Below the pieces are notes generated by a model, which was not told the origin of the DNA, searched no databases, and was given only the letters and a program-made list of their open reading frames with translations. A stretch of 64,000 nt of DNA, taken from assembly GCF_031143425.1 (NCBI RefSeq), contig NC_090446.1, positions 654,431,717-654,495,716 of the forward strand, given 5' to 3'. Shown here in pieces: positions 32,125 through 44,616 of this stretch. Both the position numbers and the translations under genes were made by a program. This DNA is from Pleurodeles waltl (taxonomy: Eukaryota; Chordata; Amphibia; Caudata; Salamandridae). Each line of letters opens with the position of its first letter. Within the stretch, counting starts at the first letter, position 1.

Positions 32125-34137
32125 GTGAAATTCGCTGATTTCCCTACTCTCACACTTCAGAGTATGTTGACTCCTTCTTCAACCACATTTGGAGTATGCC
32201 AACTCCCCTAAAATCGCATAAACAACTCAATCAACTGCATATTAGCTAAAGCTGTGGAAGCGCATAATTTACTTCATTCAACCTGACAATACAACACTGA
32301 GAACACTCCCCAAACTCCAAGGACCAGGGAAAGTCACTTTGGGCTTTTAGGGACACATCGGAGAAAATATATTCATATATCATACAACAAATTCAAAAAC
32401 AATAATCAAAACAATTTAATTAATTTACACAACTTATGACGTCATTTAAAGGGATACTAACCATCAAATTCTGCTACAAAAACTGTTAAAGCAGAAATCT
32501 CTGGTATATTTTAGTCACACAAGACTAGATAGCAGATTTCATACTATAGGTCGATGAACCGAACCGAACCGAATCTGTCTTAAAGAAAATGTCAGAAGCA
32601 TCAAATCAAATATCAAATAATACACTATACATAGTTATAAAACCAATCAAGACACACCATAATCAGTGTGACCATTAATAATCATACCAGTTTATTAATA
32701 AGTTAAAATGTTTATTTCCCTATATTAACAATGCTAAAGTCACAAATATTATTCTCAAACTCAAATGATACATGTAAATAAACAATAAAGGCTGGTTGAT
32801 TCGACGAATGAATCTTAGCTTAATCAACGCATTGAGAATTGTTATTTCAACAGTGAATACACAAAACCATACCAATAGAATCTGAGCAAGAGATATTGAA
32901 TTCATTGAATCAACTCACGAAAAGGCCAATGACCATTCTAACACCTCACTAACCGCTAATGAGCATTAACATGTTGGGCTTCATGTAAAAGATTTAGTAC
33001 CATGAATTTAGAAAACATCTAGCTATGGCGCAATCAAAACAGCAGCAGTATTAAAACAGTAGCAGTTGCTACCTGGAAAACAAAAGTCAAATATCAATAC
33101 ACAGTTCATACATTTACCCAGTCTCTAAGATAATCAGCAACAACTTCTACTTCTTCAGGATGACAACAGCGTCAGCATCAGGACAGGAAAAAGGTAGGGG
33201 GACGGTTTAGAGTTTGGACTATAAGAGTACTAAACCATCAAAGCATTAGTTCAGTATTGAACAGACAGTATAAACTCAGAAAATAATAAAACACCAGAAT
33301 GTCAATAGACTGACTGGCAAAGCAAGAAGTGTCAAAGTGACAGATCACACCAAGTGCACAAAGTGAATTCTCTGGAACCCAGAAAAGAATGCAAATGCCC
33401 CAAAAGTCTGATTCCCCAAAATTAAATTAATATATCCAATGCGAAAGATAATACATATTACAATTAAATAAAATGTTAGCTCCGAAGATGTTTATGTGCT
33501 GCTGCTCTTCTTGCGTAGTTCAGGTTTATACTAAATGTATCTTGTACACTTCCTTCTCCGGTTGCGATCTGTTGGCCCTTTTGTTTGGCACCTTCCGAAT
33601 ACACTGTTGGTGGACAGTGATTACAAAATATGGAAACATTTCTCGTTGCACCACTTCCCTCGAGAGAAACACATGAGTTAGAAACATATCTACAGAAAAA
33701 TATGCAAATTCAATGAATGGAGTATGTTAGGCAACGGATATGAAGTCATGAGAATGGAGTACACTAGAAACATTTTATACAGATAACATTGCACAGTGGC
33801 CTTGCTCATCTTCAGGCCCAGCAGAGAACGAGCAATACTAATATTATTTCAGCACTTATTTTAGCAGAGAACACGTTTTAAAAAAACCAGAATATTTTTC
33901 CATTACAGTGTTAGTACAATGTGTAGACCTTTTGCTCGATGGCGGACACTAAGTAAAGCTAAAATGTTCATCTTAACATGAATTCATAGATACATTTTTT
34001 CACACATTAGTACATAGGATGATTACGTAAAGACAAATTATTCACTCTAAATTTTGTGCTCTCACAATAGTCAACACCAAATTTGAAATTATTATGTTAT
34101 GTTAGCTTGATTTGGATGGTATGGCAACACTAGTGAG
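32125..34137. other. No gene seen; A/T-rich, possibly proviral leader
   Basis: Short frames only (32905-32720 minus, 33473-33676 plus) with no recognised motif. If the gag above belonged to a full provirus, its leader and 5' LTR should lie here, but no TGTTAGAAATGG start or primer-binding site was recognised. Confidence 0.5.
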
Positions 34138-34510
34138 GGTATCCAGGTGCTGGAGCAGGAACGTAGGTTGGGCGGAACTCCTAGTTGAACAGATAGGTTT
34201 TCAGATTCTTGCAAAAGTTGAGTAGTGGTTCTGATGTGTGGGGTGAGTTCATTTCAGGTCATGGTGGTGATGTAGGAAAAGGAGCGCCCTTCTGATTTGC
34301 GTATGTTGACGTGGGGTACATGTGCAAAGGCAAGTGAGGCTGAGCATAGCTGTCAGGTTGGATGGTAAAGTTGCATTCGCTCATTGAGGTACGCAGGTAC
34401 AGTGCTGTGGGGGGGTTTGTTGGTGTGAACGAGCTGCTTGAATTAGCATCGTTTCTGGATGTTTAGCCAGTGTAGTTCTGCGAAGCAGCGAGTGATGTGA
34501 GCACGTCTTG
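34138..34510. repeat. Unclassified interspersed repeat
   Basis: A block rich in TGGTGGTGATG- and GTGTGGGGTGAGTTC-like sequence whose texture (AGGTTTTCAGATTCTTGCAAAAGTTG) resembles non-LTR retrotransposon or SINE 3' sequence. Family not identified, no target duplication found. Confidence 0.3.
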
Positions 34511-34924
34511 GAACATCTAGGAATTCGAAGAAGAGACAATAAGTGGCCCACATACAAATTTAAATCTATGCTTTGTAGGATAAGTAGTAGCTGGTACCAT
34601 AATTGTCCAACAGTGGAAGGATAAATCTCCTCTTGTTTACCTGAAATGTAGAAATAAGATGAATGTCATTGTGCATATAGAGGCACTTTTTCACATGTAT
34701 CAAGACGAGCAGAAGAAACAGGAGAGACCCGATTGCCTCTCAGAAGGATTTGGCCATGTAAGACAAAGACTTTCTCTGCGGGTATGGCAAAATTTGCAGT
34801 GTAGTTTGCATATATATGTCTGAACTACTTTATTGTCTCATTGAGTTGTTTTAGCTCATCTAGCCACCTGTATGTAAAACAGGTGCTATGTTAGTCAGTT
34901 GTATTTCTCTAATGATAGCTTTTG

Positions 34925-35075
34925 ATGCAAAGGCTTAGTGGACTAATACATCCATTGTAGTGATACATGCTTGACTTCATGGTCACAGGTTCAAATCCTG
35001 GTAGGTCCCCTCAGCCTTTCATCCTTCCAAGGTTAAAAAAGTAAATACCATTTAGTTCGATAACAATAAACATCT
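34925..35075 (+). mobile_element. tRNA-derived SINE fragment
   Basis: An A-box-like TAGTGGACTAAT is followed about 60 bp later by a perfect B-box-type GGTTCAAATCCTGG, then CCTCAGCCTTTCATCCTTCC, a phrase typical of V-SINE-like elements. Too diverged to be a functional tRNA; no cloverleaf was built. Confidence 0.65.
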
Positions 35076-35485
35076 GCTATTTCTGTGCCAAAAGACTCAA
35101 AACTTAGGTGAACATGTACTTATAAAATACATGTTATTTTATGCCATAGGTGGTAGTTGTGAGTCTTGCATACTTACTCTGAGTGTTGTGGGAAATGTCA
35201 AATCAACCGCTAGTAGTATTTGTGGCCAATTTTAGATTTTGAGTTGGGCACAAATAAAAAAATGGCACATCACATCGATGTGCAAAATCCCTATGGTATT
35301 ACTTGGTGTTGGCTGACTCTCATGGTTCCTTTCTGGATTCATTTCTGATGTATTTCGTTTTGGAAATCATTCATTTTCTCCACACAAAATAAACCAATTT
35401 ATTTGGATCAATAACAACGCTGTTTATAATCCTGTCCACATGAATTTATTGCATTTATGGTATTTGGACTTTAAATACAGACTTA

Positions 35486-36075
35486 GGCGGTCATTCTGAC
35501 CGCGGCGGGCGGCGGACGCCGCCCGCCATGCGGTCACCGCCGAATGACCGCCCCGCGGTCAAAAGACTGCGGCGGCCATTCCAACTTTCCCACTGGGCCG
35601 GCGGGCGCCCTCCAAAAGAGCGCCCGCCGGCCCAGCGGGAAAGCCCCTGCAACAGTGAAGTCGGCTCCGAATGGAGCCGGTGGAGTTGCAGGGGTGCGAC
35701 GGGTGCTGTGGCACCCGTTGCGATTTTCACTGTCTGCTAGGCAGACAGTGAAAATCTTTGTGGGGCCCTGTTAGGGGGCCCCTGCACTGCCCATGCCAGT
35801 GGCATGGGCAGTGCAGGGGCCCCAAAGGGCCCCACGACACCCGTTCCCGCCAGCCTGGAAGGGGGTCGGAATCCCCATGGCGGCGCTGCAAGCAGCGCCG
35901 CCATGGAGGATTCCCTGGGCCATGGGAAAACGGGCGGGAAACCGCCGGTTCCCCTTTTCTGACCACGGCTTTACCGCTGCGGTCAGAATAGCCCAGGAAG
36001 CACCTGGCCTGTTGGCGGTGCTTCTGCTGCCCTCCGCCCTGGCGGTCAGAGACCGCCAGGGTTGTAATGAGGGCC
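35486..36075. mobile_element. Hairpin-chain MITE, 590 bp, hybrid ends
   Basis: The left end GGCGGTCATTCTGACCGCGG is of the hairpin-MITE type. The right end, CGCCAGGGTTGTAATGAGGGCC in reverse complement, matches the right TIR of H2. Flanks are TTA (35483-35485) and ATA (36076-36078), one mismatch. The interior has the same hairpin series as 30137 and 31160, including GTGCCCATGCC/GGCATGGGC at about 35783-35813. Confidence 0.85.
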
Positions 36076-36078
36076 ATA

Positions 36079-37600
36079 ATCTAGTGGGGCTTTACCACTA
36101 TCCTCAGTCAATTTACCTTCTCTATGGAGGATTGGGTCCATGTCCCCCGGCAAAGTTCACACACGAGTCTAATGAACCAGGCAATTCATACAGGAAGTCA
36201 GTGCCTTTGGACCCTCTCCATTTTCTGGAGTTTGTTTTGCTGGTATTACTTGGAGGGATTAGTATGGGAAATAAGGTGACAAATGAGGAAAAAATTCAGT
36301 TTTTATTTGCGGCGGAACTGCAAGTGCATCTTATTCCCTATTGTGACCTTCAAAACTAATAAGCAGGCGGTACAGCTGAAGAGGAAAACCCACAAGATGC
36401 AATAATACCATTTTACCAACAGTTTTACCTCCCAATAATTCCAATGAGTGTACTACTGAATATCAATCCCCAGAATATTGTGGTGAAGGAATATCGAGCA
36501 CAGAATATCGAGGGACAAACTTTCCAGAGGTAAGTGCATATAGGAAAGTATACATTAATATTCGTAACTCCACATCTACGGATTTGAAGTTATATGTACC
36601 AAGCAGATACAAATATGTGGGGTTAGGTATAGAAAACCTAGACTTATTAATTACCTGCCCATATTTTTATTTATTTTTTGTCCATGATTTTGTGTCTCAT
36701 AGATATTCTGAGGTTGAGATTCAGAGTACACACCAATTGCAACAAAGATGGAATGCAGATTTAGTAGTTGTGTGGCATTTACCTTGCATCCCTCAAGCAC
36801 TCACTCAGCCACAGCTTTAGAGGGAAGCATGCTGAGCAAAAAGGGAAGGAACAATGAGCACACCAGAAAATAACATTGCTTTTCACAGACACTGGCTGCA
36901 ACCGCTTGTGTTAGAAATTACTTAATTCCTCACATTGCCGCCTCCACACTTTGCAAAGTGTAATTGGATGTTTTCATGATTGAGAGAGATATAAGAACGC
37001 CCATTATCCGAAACTGCGGCTTCAAAGGCACTCTGAAAACCGCGCTCAGATGATCAACAGATACCACAGCAGCGTGTAATTGTTAAACACTTCCGCACAT
37101 TTCATTATGTGAAGGAAGTTAACGAGGCGGGTGCAGGGCCAAGAACAGCGCAGTGTGATTCCTGTGCCAGGGTCCTTGACATAAACACGGCTTTTGTTGG
37201 TTATGGGGAGTCTTGTGCCCTTAGGACGTCGTCCTATCAGGGCATAGTCCGGAATATTCGTTATGAGGGGCATGGCCCCCAGTAATAGCAAAAGGGAAAG
37301 CCATGGTACGTATGCATAGCGTAATTAGGCTATTACTAGAATACCATGGCCTAAGTACAATTTGTTAGAAGTATATCATTATGAATATTGTTGATAAAAA
37401 TATTGCACCATTGGCGTTAACAAGCATTGGCAGAGCCAATAGGCATGGTGTTGGCTCACAGTCTTTTAGATCTGTCAATGCCTGTTTTGTTTTGTCATAG
37501 TTTTTATGGAATGTTATTGCTGTGGAAGTAGCCAGGCCCTGACCAATATACATCTATAAAAAATTGCAAAGGGCAAATACATTTTCGGTCTCGTAAAAAC
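36079..37600. other. No gene seen
   Basis: Unique-looking A/T-rich sequence with short frames. A few GAATATCGAG phrases recur at 36478-36515. Nothing recognised. Confidence 0.5.
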
Positions 37601-37998
37601 ATAAGGGCATATTTATACTCTGCCTGCGCCGAATTTGCGTCAAAAAGTTTGATGCAAATTCGGCACAAACCCTACACCATACTTATACTTTGACGCCCGA
37701 CCCCGGGAATGTCAAAATTCCACCATGTGCGTCATTTTCTGGATACGAGAAACCACCTTGCTTTAATGACATACAAGGTAGGCATTCCCGTCCAAACAAT
37801 GACTTAAACACCCATGCGCCATATTTATCCTACCGCAACAAAAATCCCGCATGGCCGGGAGGCGGAGTCGGAAAATGACGCACAGCCCGATTTGCTTAAA
37901 AAAATAACACCTGGGTCAGGGCCTGGTGTTAAAATGGGGCAAACACACCAGTACTTAAGGAAAACACACAGAAGCAACAGCAGAACTCCAAAAGGAAG

Positions 37999-40330
37999 AC
38001 ATGGAGGTGCTATTCATCCAGCATGCACGAAGACGCAGGGTACAGGACTAACCCCAGCAGCTTCCACTACACCAGCAGGGACCCCAAAGGCAACGCAGAA
38101 GGCAGGAGAGGACATTCAGGACAAGGACAACCCTTCAGGGACTCAGGCAACAGGACATCATCCAGAGGTACAGACTAAACTGGCAAGCCATTCAGCAGCT
38201 CCTGCGCAACATTGAGCCACAGTTGGCACCCAGCTTGCAGACACCCCACATCATTCCACCAGAGACCAAGCTGCTAGCTGTCCTCCACATGTTGGCAAGT
38301 GGCTTGTTTCAAACCACTGGGGCCCTGGTTGCAGGGAGCTCTCATTCTCTGCCTTCCTACCCAAGGTATTGGATGCCACCATCTCCTTCATACCCCTCCA
38401 CATCAGCTTCCCCAACACACAGCAGAAGTAGCAGGAGACCAAACAGGGCTTCTACCAAATCAACGGCTTCCCACACGTGCTTGGTGCTATTGACTGCACA
38501 CATGTACGCATTGTGCCACCTGCTGCAACCGAGCATCTATACTGCAACAGGAAGCACACACACTCCATCAATGTGCAGGCCATGGTCGATCACCGGGGAT
38601 TGATCACCAACATCGTGGCAAAGTATCCTGGGAGTGTACATCATTCATTCATCTTCCGCCACTGCACCATCAATCAACACTTCCAGGATGGACGATATGG
38701 CAATGGCCTACATGTTGGTAAGTACAGAAACCTACTTATATACACACAGCACAGCAACCCTCTAGGACACACAACACTTACACCACTACATTGACACATG
38801 GCCAGGATGACACTGAGGTTATGACACTGCTAGGCATGTTTGATATCCTCACCCAATTGGGTACACACCTAGGGACAAATGACAGCTGCAAATAACAACA
38901 GATGCCAGGCCCCAGACACAAGGGAACAATTTAAAACCACACAGTGACAATGAAATGGCCTTAACTGCCAGTACAGCGTGGAAGATTAATGTTACAATAT
39001 CACATCAATAGCACTCAATCACACACCCTTCCAAATAAAATGTACAGTGTAAGGGGTATGCAATGTGTTTTGCGGCAGGCATAATACCATGACACACGTA
39101 GCATGATGATGATGACTTTAATGAAGGGGACATGGAATCCTTGAGGCTGTACCAATATCTCACATCACTCCTGGTCTGACATTGCCCACTACCAATAAGC
39201 AAGTGGACTGTGCTAAGAACAAATATTGATGTGACAATATTGCAAAGTGCACATTCCTACACATACGGTTTGAGACAATTACACATACACACAACAGATG
39301 TACAGGCATATGGACCTTCTGACACTTAAACCGTCAACCTCACAACCAAGTTAGCCAGCTGAACTGGACCAGGTTCAGTAGTGTAGGTACACGTTTGAAC
39401 ATGAGTCAACTCGATAAGGGCAGATAAATAGGTCTGCATAGAACTTGTCACACATGGGATATTTGTGCATTGTCAACACGTCAGTGCTGCCAACTTATGG
39501 AGATATGTTGTACAATGTCACCTAGCCAAATACAAGGGCCTCACTGATGTTTCACAAATTCTACTGCATATGTTAAATTGGATGGGATATCCAGGCCATA
39601 TAGATGCAACCGTGTTACCAACACTCTGGAATTGATTCTGTGTATGGAAGTATCCTGTCACTCCCAGTTAAGACACATGGACACCTCTTTCACATGACAT
39701 AATGCATGGGAGTACACAATGTACTGCAAGTCTACAAAAATATCGCTGACATCCGGTCAATCAGCCAAACACCAGTTCAGATAATGAAACATCCCAATGC
39801 CGATGGTACATCCTAGAAGCCTAGGATTCCACACAATAACACAAACACAGATGAGTCACAGACAACACAAGAGAACAACTGCCATGTAAAGTGATAATCA
39901 TGGTGCAAGCTCCCTCAAAATGTTTCACTCATTTTCTCTTTCAGCTGATCAGGGGTATGGGATCCATCCATGGATTATGACCCCATTTTCAAACCCAAGC
40001 ACAACATCATAGCGTGCCTATAAAGGTGCACATCGGAGGACACGCACCATAGTAGATAGGACCTTTGGCATCCTGAAGTCAAGATTCAGGTGCCTCGACA
40101 TCACCGGAGGCAGACTCCTATACTCACCTGAAATGGTCTGCAAGATCATTTTGACCTGTGCCATCCTGCACAACATTTGTGTAAGGAGGAACATTCCCCT
40201 CTATGAACCAGCCCCACAAATGCCTCAAGAGGAGGAAGAGGAGGATGTTGTCCATCAACAGGAGGTGGACCATTCAAACACTGCAGCAAGATTGAGTCGA
40301 AGACAACACATTGTACAAAACTTCTTTTAA
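37999..40330 (+). pseudogene. Harbinger DDE transposase (HX family), two exons
   Basis: Exon 1 runs to 38717 (donor GTAAGT); exon 2 is 39945-40330 after TTTCTCTTTCAG. Motifs across frames: KLLAVLHMLASGLFQ, GAIDCTHVRIVPP (first Asp present), YPGSVHHSFIF (second catalytic Asp replaced by His), TIVDRTFGILKSRFRCL (catalytic Glu replaced by Asp), then MVCKIILTCAILHNIC and an acidic EEEEEDVV tail. At least two frameshifts and a stop break exon 1. Clearly a different lineage from the H1/H2 transposase, with longer spacing and an intron of about 1.2 kb. Not catalytically competent. Confidence 0.85.
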
Positions 40331-42539
40331 CTATAGTCACCATCACCACTGTCTTACCATATGTCATTAAACACCTATTCTAATCACTATATCATGGTCT
40401 GGGTAATCATTTATGCATCACATTATCCCTAGGATTCATAATCAGAGTTTAGCCTCATGGAGCATTGCAGATATACAGATTAGGATACTGGAAAATCCGC
40501 ATCACATTTGATGGGTATGAATGTACACCCAACTTCACACACACTGTAAATGACATATATCCTGTCCATTTCACATTTGAAGGTCAATATCAGAGGACCA
40601 CAGCTATGGCACACATGCATGTTGGCAACATGGTTCATTGCAGCAAACATTCATTGCACACAACTAAACACCATAATTCGCAAGGTAAAAAACTGCCTCA
40701 AACATGAGGCAGTGGATGTGCTATTGCATTGGTAACAGGAATGTATGACCAGACCCTTGACAGCAGTAGGTGTGACATCAGCTATCTCTGCAAGGAGTAT
40801 GTGTGACAAGAAGTCCATGTAAGCTGTAAATGGATAGCACTAGTGCCGCAGGTGTGACTAGCATTGCTTACAAGACATGCCCTGCACATGGCATCCCAGG
40901 TCATAAGTCCTGCCACTGCCATGTTTTCAGTCTCTCCCCACCCTTCTCTAGAGGGCCCTGGAAATGGACTGTTTATACAAAGATAATCCTTCATCTACAC
41001 ACACCCAAAATCACATTCTGACTCCAGTGTGCTCTCTTTAGTATGGCAGGCCATAGTCATAGTCCATCTGTCTGCATGGACTTCTGGTCAGATAATGCAC
41101 TGCCTGGTAGTCTGTAGGACCTGTAATCACCTGTCCAATGCTTCCCATGTGAAAGGTACTGTTGGCCCTTTGAACTTGATTCTCACCTACAGGACTTGTG
41201 AGAGACTGAAGCAGCACACACCTGTGAGCACTTCCATGTAGACCCACCATTTGAACCTGCACTGCCCCTGCTGCTGCCTGGAATGGCTTAGAAGCTGCCA
41301 TTATATGTATATCCCTGTTCTGCATTGCCATATAAATCACTTGTGTAACACAGGGCTTGGGTTATTGTGTAATGTTGCAGCACACAGGACAAATACAGTT
41401 TTCATTTTCTACAGTGTTTTTCCAGCTTTGACCATTCTCAGTCTGCTCACTGAGTATTTGCCTTGTTCATTTTAGTTCCTAACAGAGCGTCCAACCTGTT
41501 AGCCTCATTGGTCCCTGTCTTTCTGTTACCATATAGGTTCCACGTGGCTATTTTTGTCTCAAAGTTGCTTTCCATGCCCTCACTTTCCTCCTGGGGCATT
41601 GTGTCTGGTAGGTCTACAATGAATACTCAAATACATTGTATAGCGGAATCAGTTTACTTATCGTATCATGGGGGGGGGACATGTCTTCAAATAGCCAAAT
41701 CATGGCTCATCCCTTGTCTGAGTTTCGTGTATGCACGAGTGACAAATATTGAATGTGTACCATGGCTGTATGCATGGATTGGGTATAATGCCTCCAGCAC
41801 AACAAACAACGTTTGCTAATGTGCATGAAATGTCAAAACATGTTTGTGCCCTGAAGGTCCACACACTGATTCACATCGGCCCCAACCTATTGATGGGGCT
41901 TGCGTGGTGAATAGCTGTGAGATTAATCAGCACAGAGGTACTGATGTTCCCAGTTGCGGTGGGAATTTTAGAGGCCACCCTGTGTACAAATGTTGTGAGG
42001 AAACCTGCCGGTTTAAAATTACTGATTCATCAACTTTGTGAGCACACCAAGGTTGCCTTGCTGTCAGTCTCATAAAACGTCTGCAGTGCCATAGCTGGAC
42101 TATCTCCATGTGTGTTCTCAATTCCTCTTTGGCTTTCCTTCAATTCAGCTGTGAAGGATACTTTTTTAATGCAGGGAATGGCTCCACAGACTCATGACTA
42201 GACCTGCACGTAACTGTGACAACATGGACCCCAATAATGAAACAGGGTACACATGGCCACACACTTGAACTGGACACCTTTGTGCAATTAACCACTGGAA
42301 ATATGTGAACACATGCTGCTTGGTCTGCTGGTCCTCCAATGCCACAAGAGAAACTTAGGTCATTAATATGAGTCAAACTGTGGAGTGACATTACATTTTT
42401 GGATTGGTTTTGGGACTCTGTGTCACAAACACTGTACATACATAGCATTTTCAAATGCCTGACTCATGGGTAGTCTACAAACAAGTGACCAGGAAGTGGT
42501 ATCCAACATTCCAGTACATGTGCTGGCTTAGTCTTCTAA
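40331..42539. other. HX intergenic sequence, no gene recognised
   Basis: Contains minus-strand frames at 41340-41038 and around 41640-41460 (an acidic, Asn-rich stretch) that could be remnants of another HX gene, but no motif is recognised. Otherwise A/T- and CA-rich. Confidence 0.4.
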
Positions 42540-42544
42540 CAGTG

Positions 42545-44611
42545 TGTTAGAAATGGGGTTTTTGGTTGACAATCAGGTTACCCTCTGTCCAAGCAAGAAC
42601 CCTCACTCTAGTCAGGGTAAGTCACACACAATCCAAAATTATCCTGTGCCCACCCTTTGGTAGCTTGGCACGGGCAGTCAGGCTTAACTTAGAAGGCAAT
42701 GTGTAAAGCATTTGTGCAATAAATCATACAATAACATAATATAGTACCACAAAAATACACCACAAGTCCATTATATCCTATGGAACTCGTAATACGGCTG
42801 GTGGTATATCCGTCACTTTACCATCACTTTTGGGACGGATTAACACCTCCTCCAAAGTTGTAATAACCCCCAGAGTCTCTTTCAAGCACAAAGTACCTGG
42901 TTTGAAAGTGGAAAATCTCTGCAAAGGGCCGCAGAAGAAGAAATACGTGGAAAAATGGTGTGTGAGTCGATTTCTCCCCTGCACACATGGACTTGCGCCG
43001 TTATTTTTCACGCGGGGAAGTCGTGCGTCGTTTTCCGGTGCGCGGACAGTCTCTTTTTGTGGGTCGCGGGATTACCAGATGTCCCGGGGTCTGTGCGTGG
43101 ATTCTTCTGCTTGTTTTCCGGCTGCGTGACGTTCCGCGAGGCTGTGCGTCGAAGTTTCGTTCTCACGGCAGGCGTTGCGTCGATTTCCCCTCTGGAAGTC
43201 AGGCGGCGTTGTCTTTGCGAGGCCGTGCGTCGAAGTTCCGGTCGCCCCGAAGGCGTCGATCAGCGTCGGTGTGCAGCGATTTTCTCGCCGCGGAGCAAGC
43301 TGTGCGTCTAAATTTTTGGCGCACGAAAAGTCCAAATGAAAAAGAGAAGTCTTTTTGGTCCTGAGACTTCAGGGAACAGGAGGCAAGCTCTATCGAAGCC
43401 CTTGGAGAGCACTTTTACAGCCAGACAAGAGTTCAGCAAGGCAGCAGACCAACAGCAAGGCAGCAGTCCTTTGTAGAAAGCAGACAGGTGAGTCCTTTGA
43501 GCCGCCAGGCAGTTCTTCTTGGCAGGATGTAGTTTCTGGTTCAGGTGTCTTCTCCAGCAGGTGTCTGATGAGGTAGGGCAGAGGCCCTGTTTTATACTAA
43601 ATTGTGGCTTTGAAGTGGGGGTGACTTCAAAGAGTGGCTAAGAAATGCACCAGGTCCCCTTTCAGTTCAATCCTGTCTGCCAGGGTCCCAGTAGGTGGTG
43701 TGGCAGTCCTTTGTGTGAGGGCAGGCCCTCCACCCTCCCAGCCCAGGAAGACCCATTCAAAATGCAGATGTCTGCAAGTGATGCTGAGTACCTGGTGTTT
43801 GGGGTGTGTCTGAGTGAATGCACAAGGAGCTGTCAACTAAACCTAGCCAGACATGGATTGAAAGGCACAGAAAGATTTAAGTGCAAAGAAATGCTCACTT
43901 TTTAAAAGTGGCATTTCTAGAATAGTAATATTAAATCCGACTTCACCAGTCAGCAGGATTACCATTCTGGCCATACTAAATATGACCTTCCTGCTCCTTT
44001 CAGACCAGCAGCTGCCACTTCAACAATGTATGAGGGCAGCCCCAATGTTAGCCTATGAAGGGAGCAGGCCTCACAGTAGTGTAAAAACGAATTTAGGAGT
44101 TTTACACTACCAGGACATATAAACTACACAGGTAAATGTCCTGCCTTTTACCCACACAGCACCCTGCTCTAGGGGTTACCTAGGGCACACATTAGGGGTG
44201 ACCTATATGTAGAAAAAGGGGAGTTCTAGGCTTGGCAAGTACTTTTAAATGCCAAGTCAAAGTGGCAGTGAAACTGCACACACAGGCCTTGCAATGGCAG
44301 GCCTGTGACAAGGTTAAAGGGCTACTGAAGTGGGTGGCACAGCCAGTGCTGCAGGCCCACTAGTAGCATTTAATCTACAGGCCCTAGGCACATATAGTGC
44401 ACTCTGTAGGGACTTACAAGTAAATTAAATAGCCAATCATGGATAAACCAATCAATAGTACAATTTACACAGAGAGCATATGCACTTTAGCACTGGTTAG
44501 CAGTGGTAAAGTGCCCAGAGTTAAAAAACCAACAACAACAGGTCAGAAAAAATAGGAAGAAGGAGGCGAAAAAAGTTTAGGGATGACCCCGTCAAAAAGC
44601 CAGGTCCAACA
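42545..44611 (+). mobile_element. Complete solo LTR, 2067 bp, with 5-bp target duplication
   Basis: It starts TGTTAGAAATGG and ends GGTCCAACA, so it has the TG...CA ends of an LTR. CAGTG occurs immediately on both sides (42540-42544, 44612-44616). The first part matches the minus-strand LTR at 13689-14011. A CpG-rich block (about 42955-43330) with repeated GTGCGTCG phrases lies inside. There is no internal retroviral sequence, so this is a solo LTR from recombination between two LTRs. It is nested in HX. Confidence 0.92.
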
Positions 44612-44616
44612 CAGTG

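Noticed and set aside
34980..35000. GGTTCAAATCC as part of a genuine tRNA gene
   Set aside because: The A-box-like region is diverged and the downstream sequence is that of a SINE.
42955..43364. Arg-rich frames in the CpG-rich block
   Set aside because: They lie inside the solo LTR and overlap on several frames; a coding role is unsupported.
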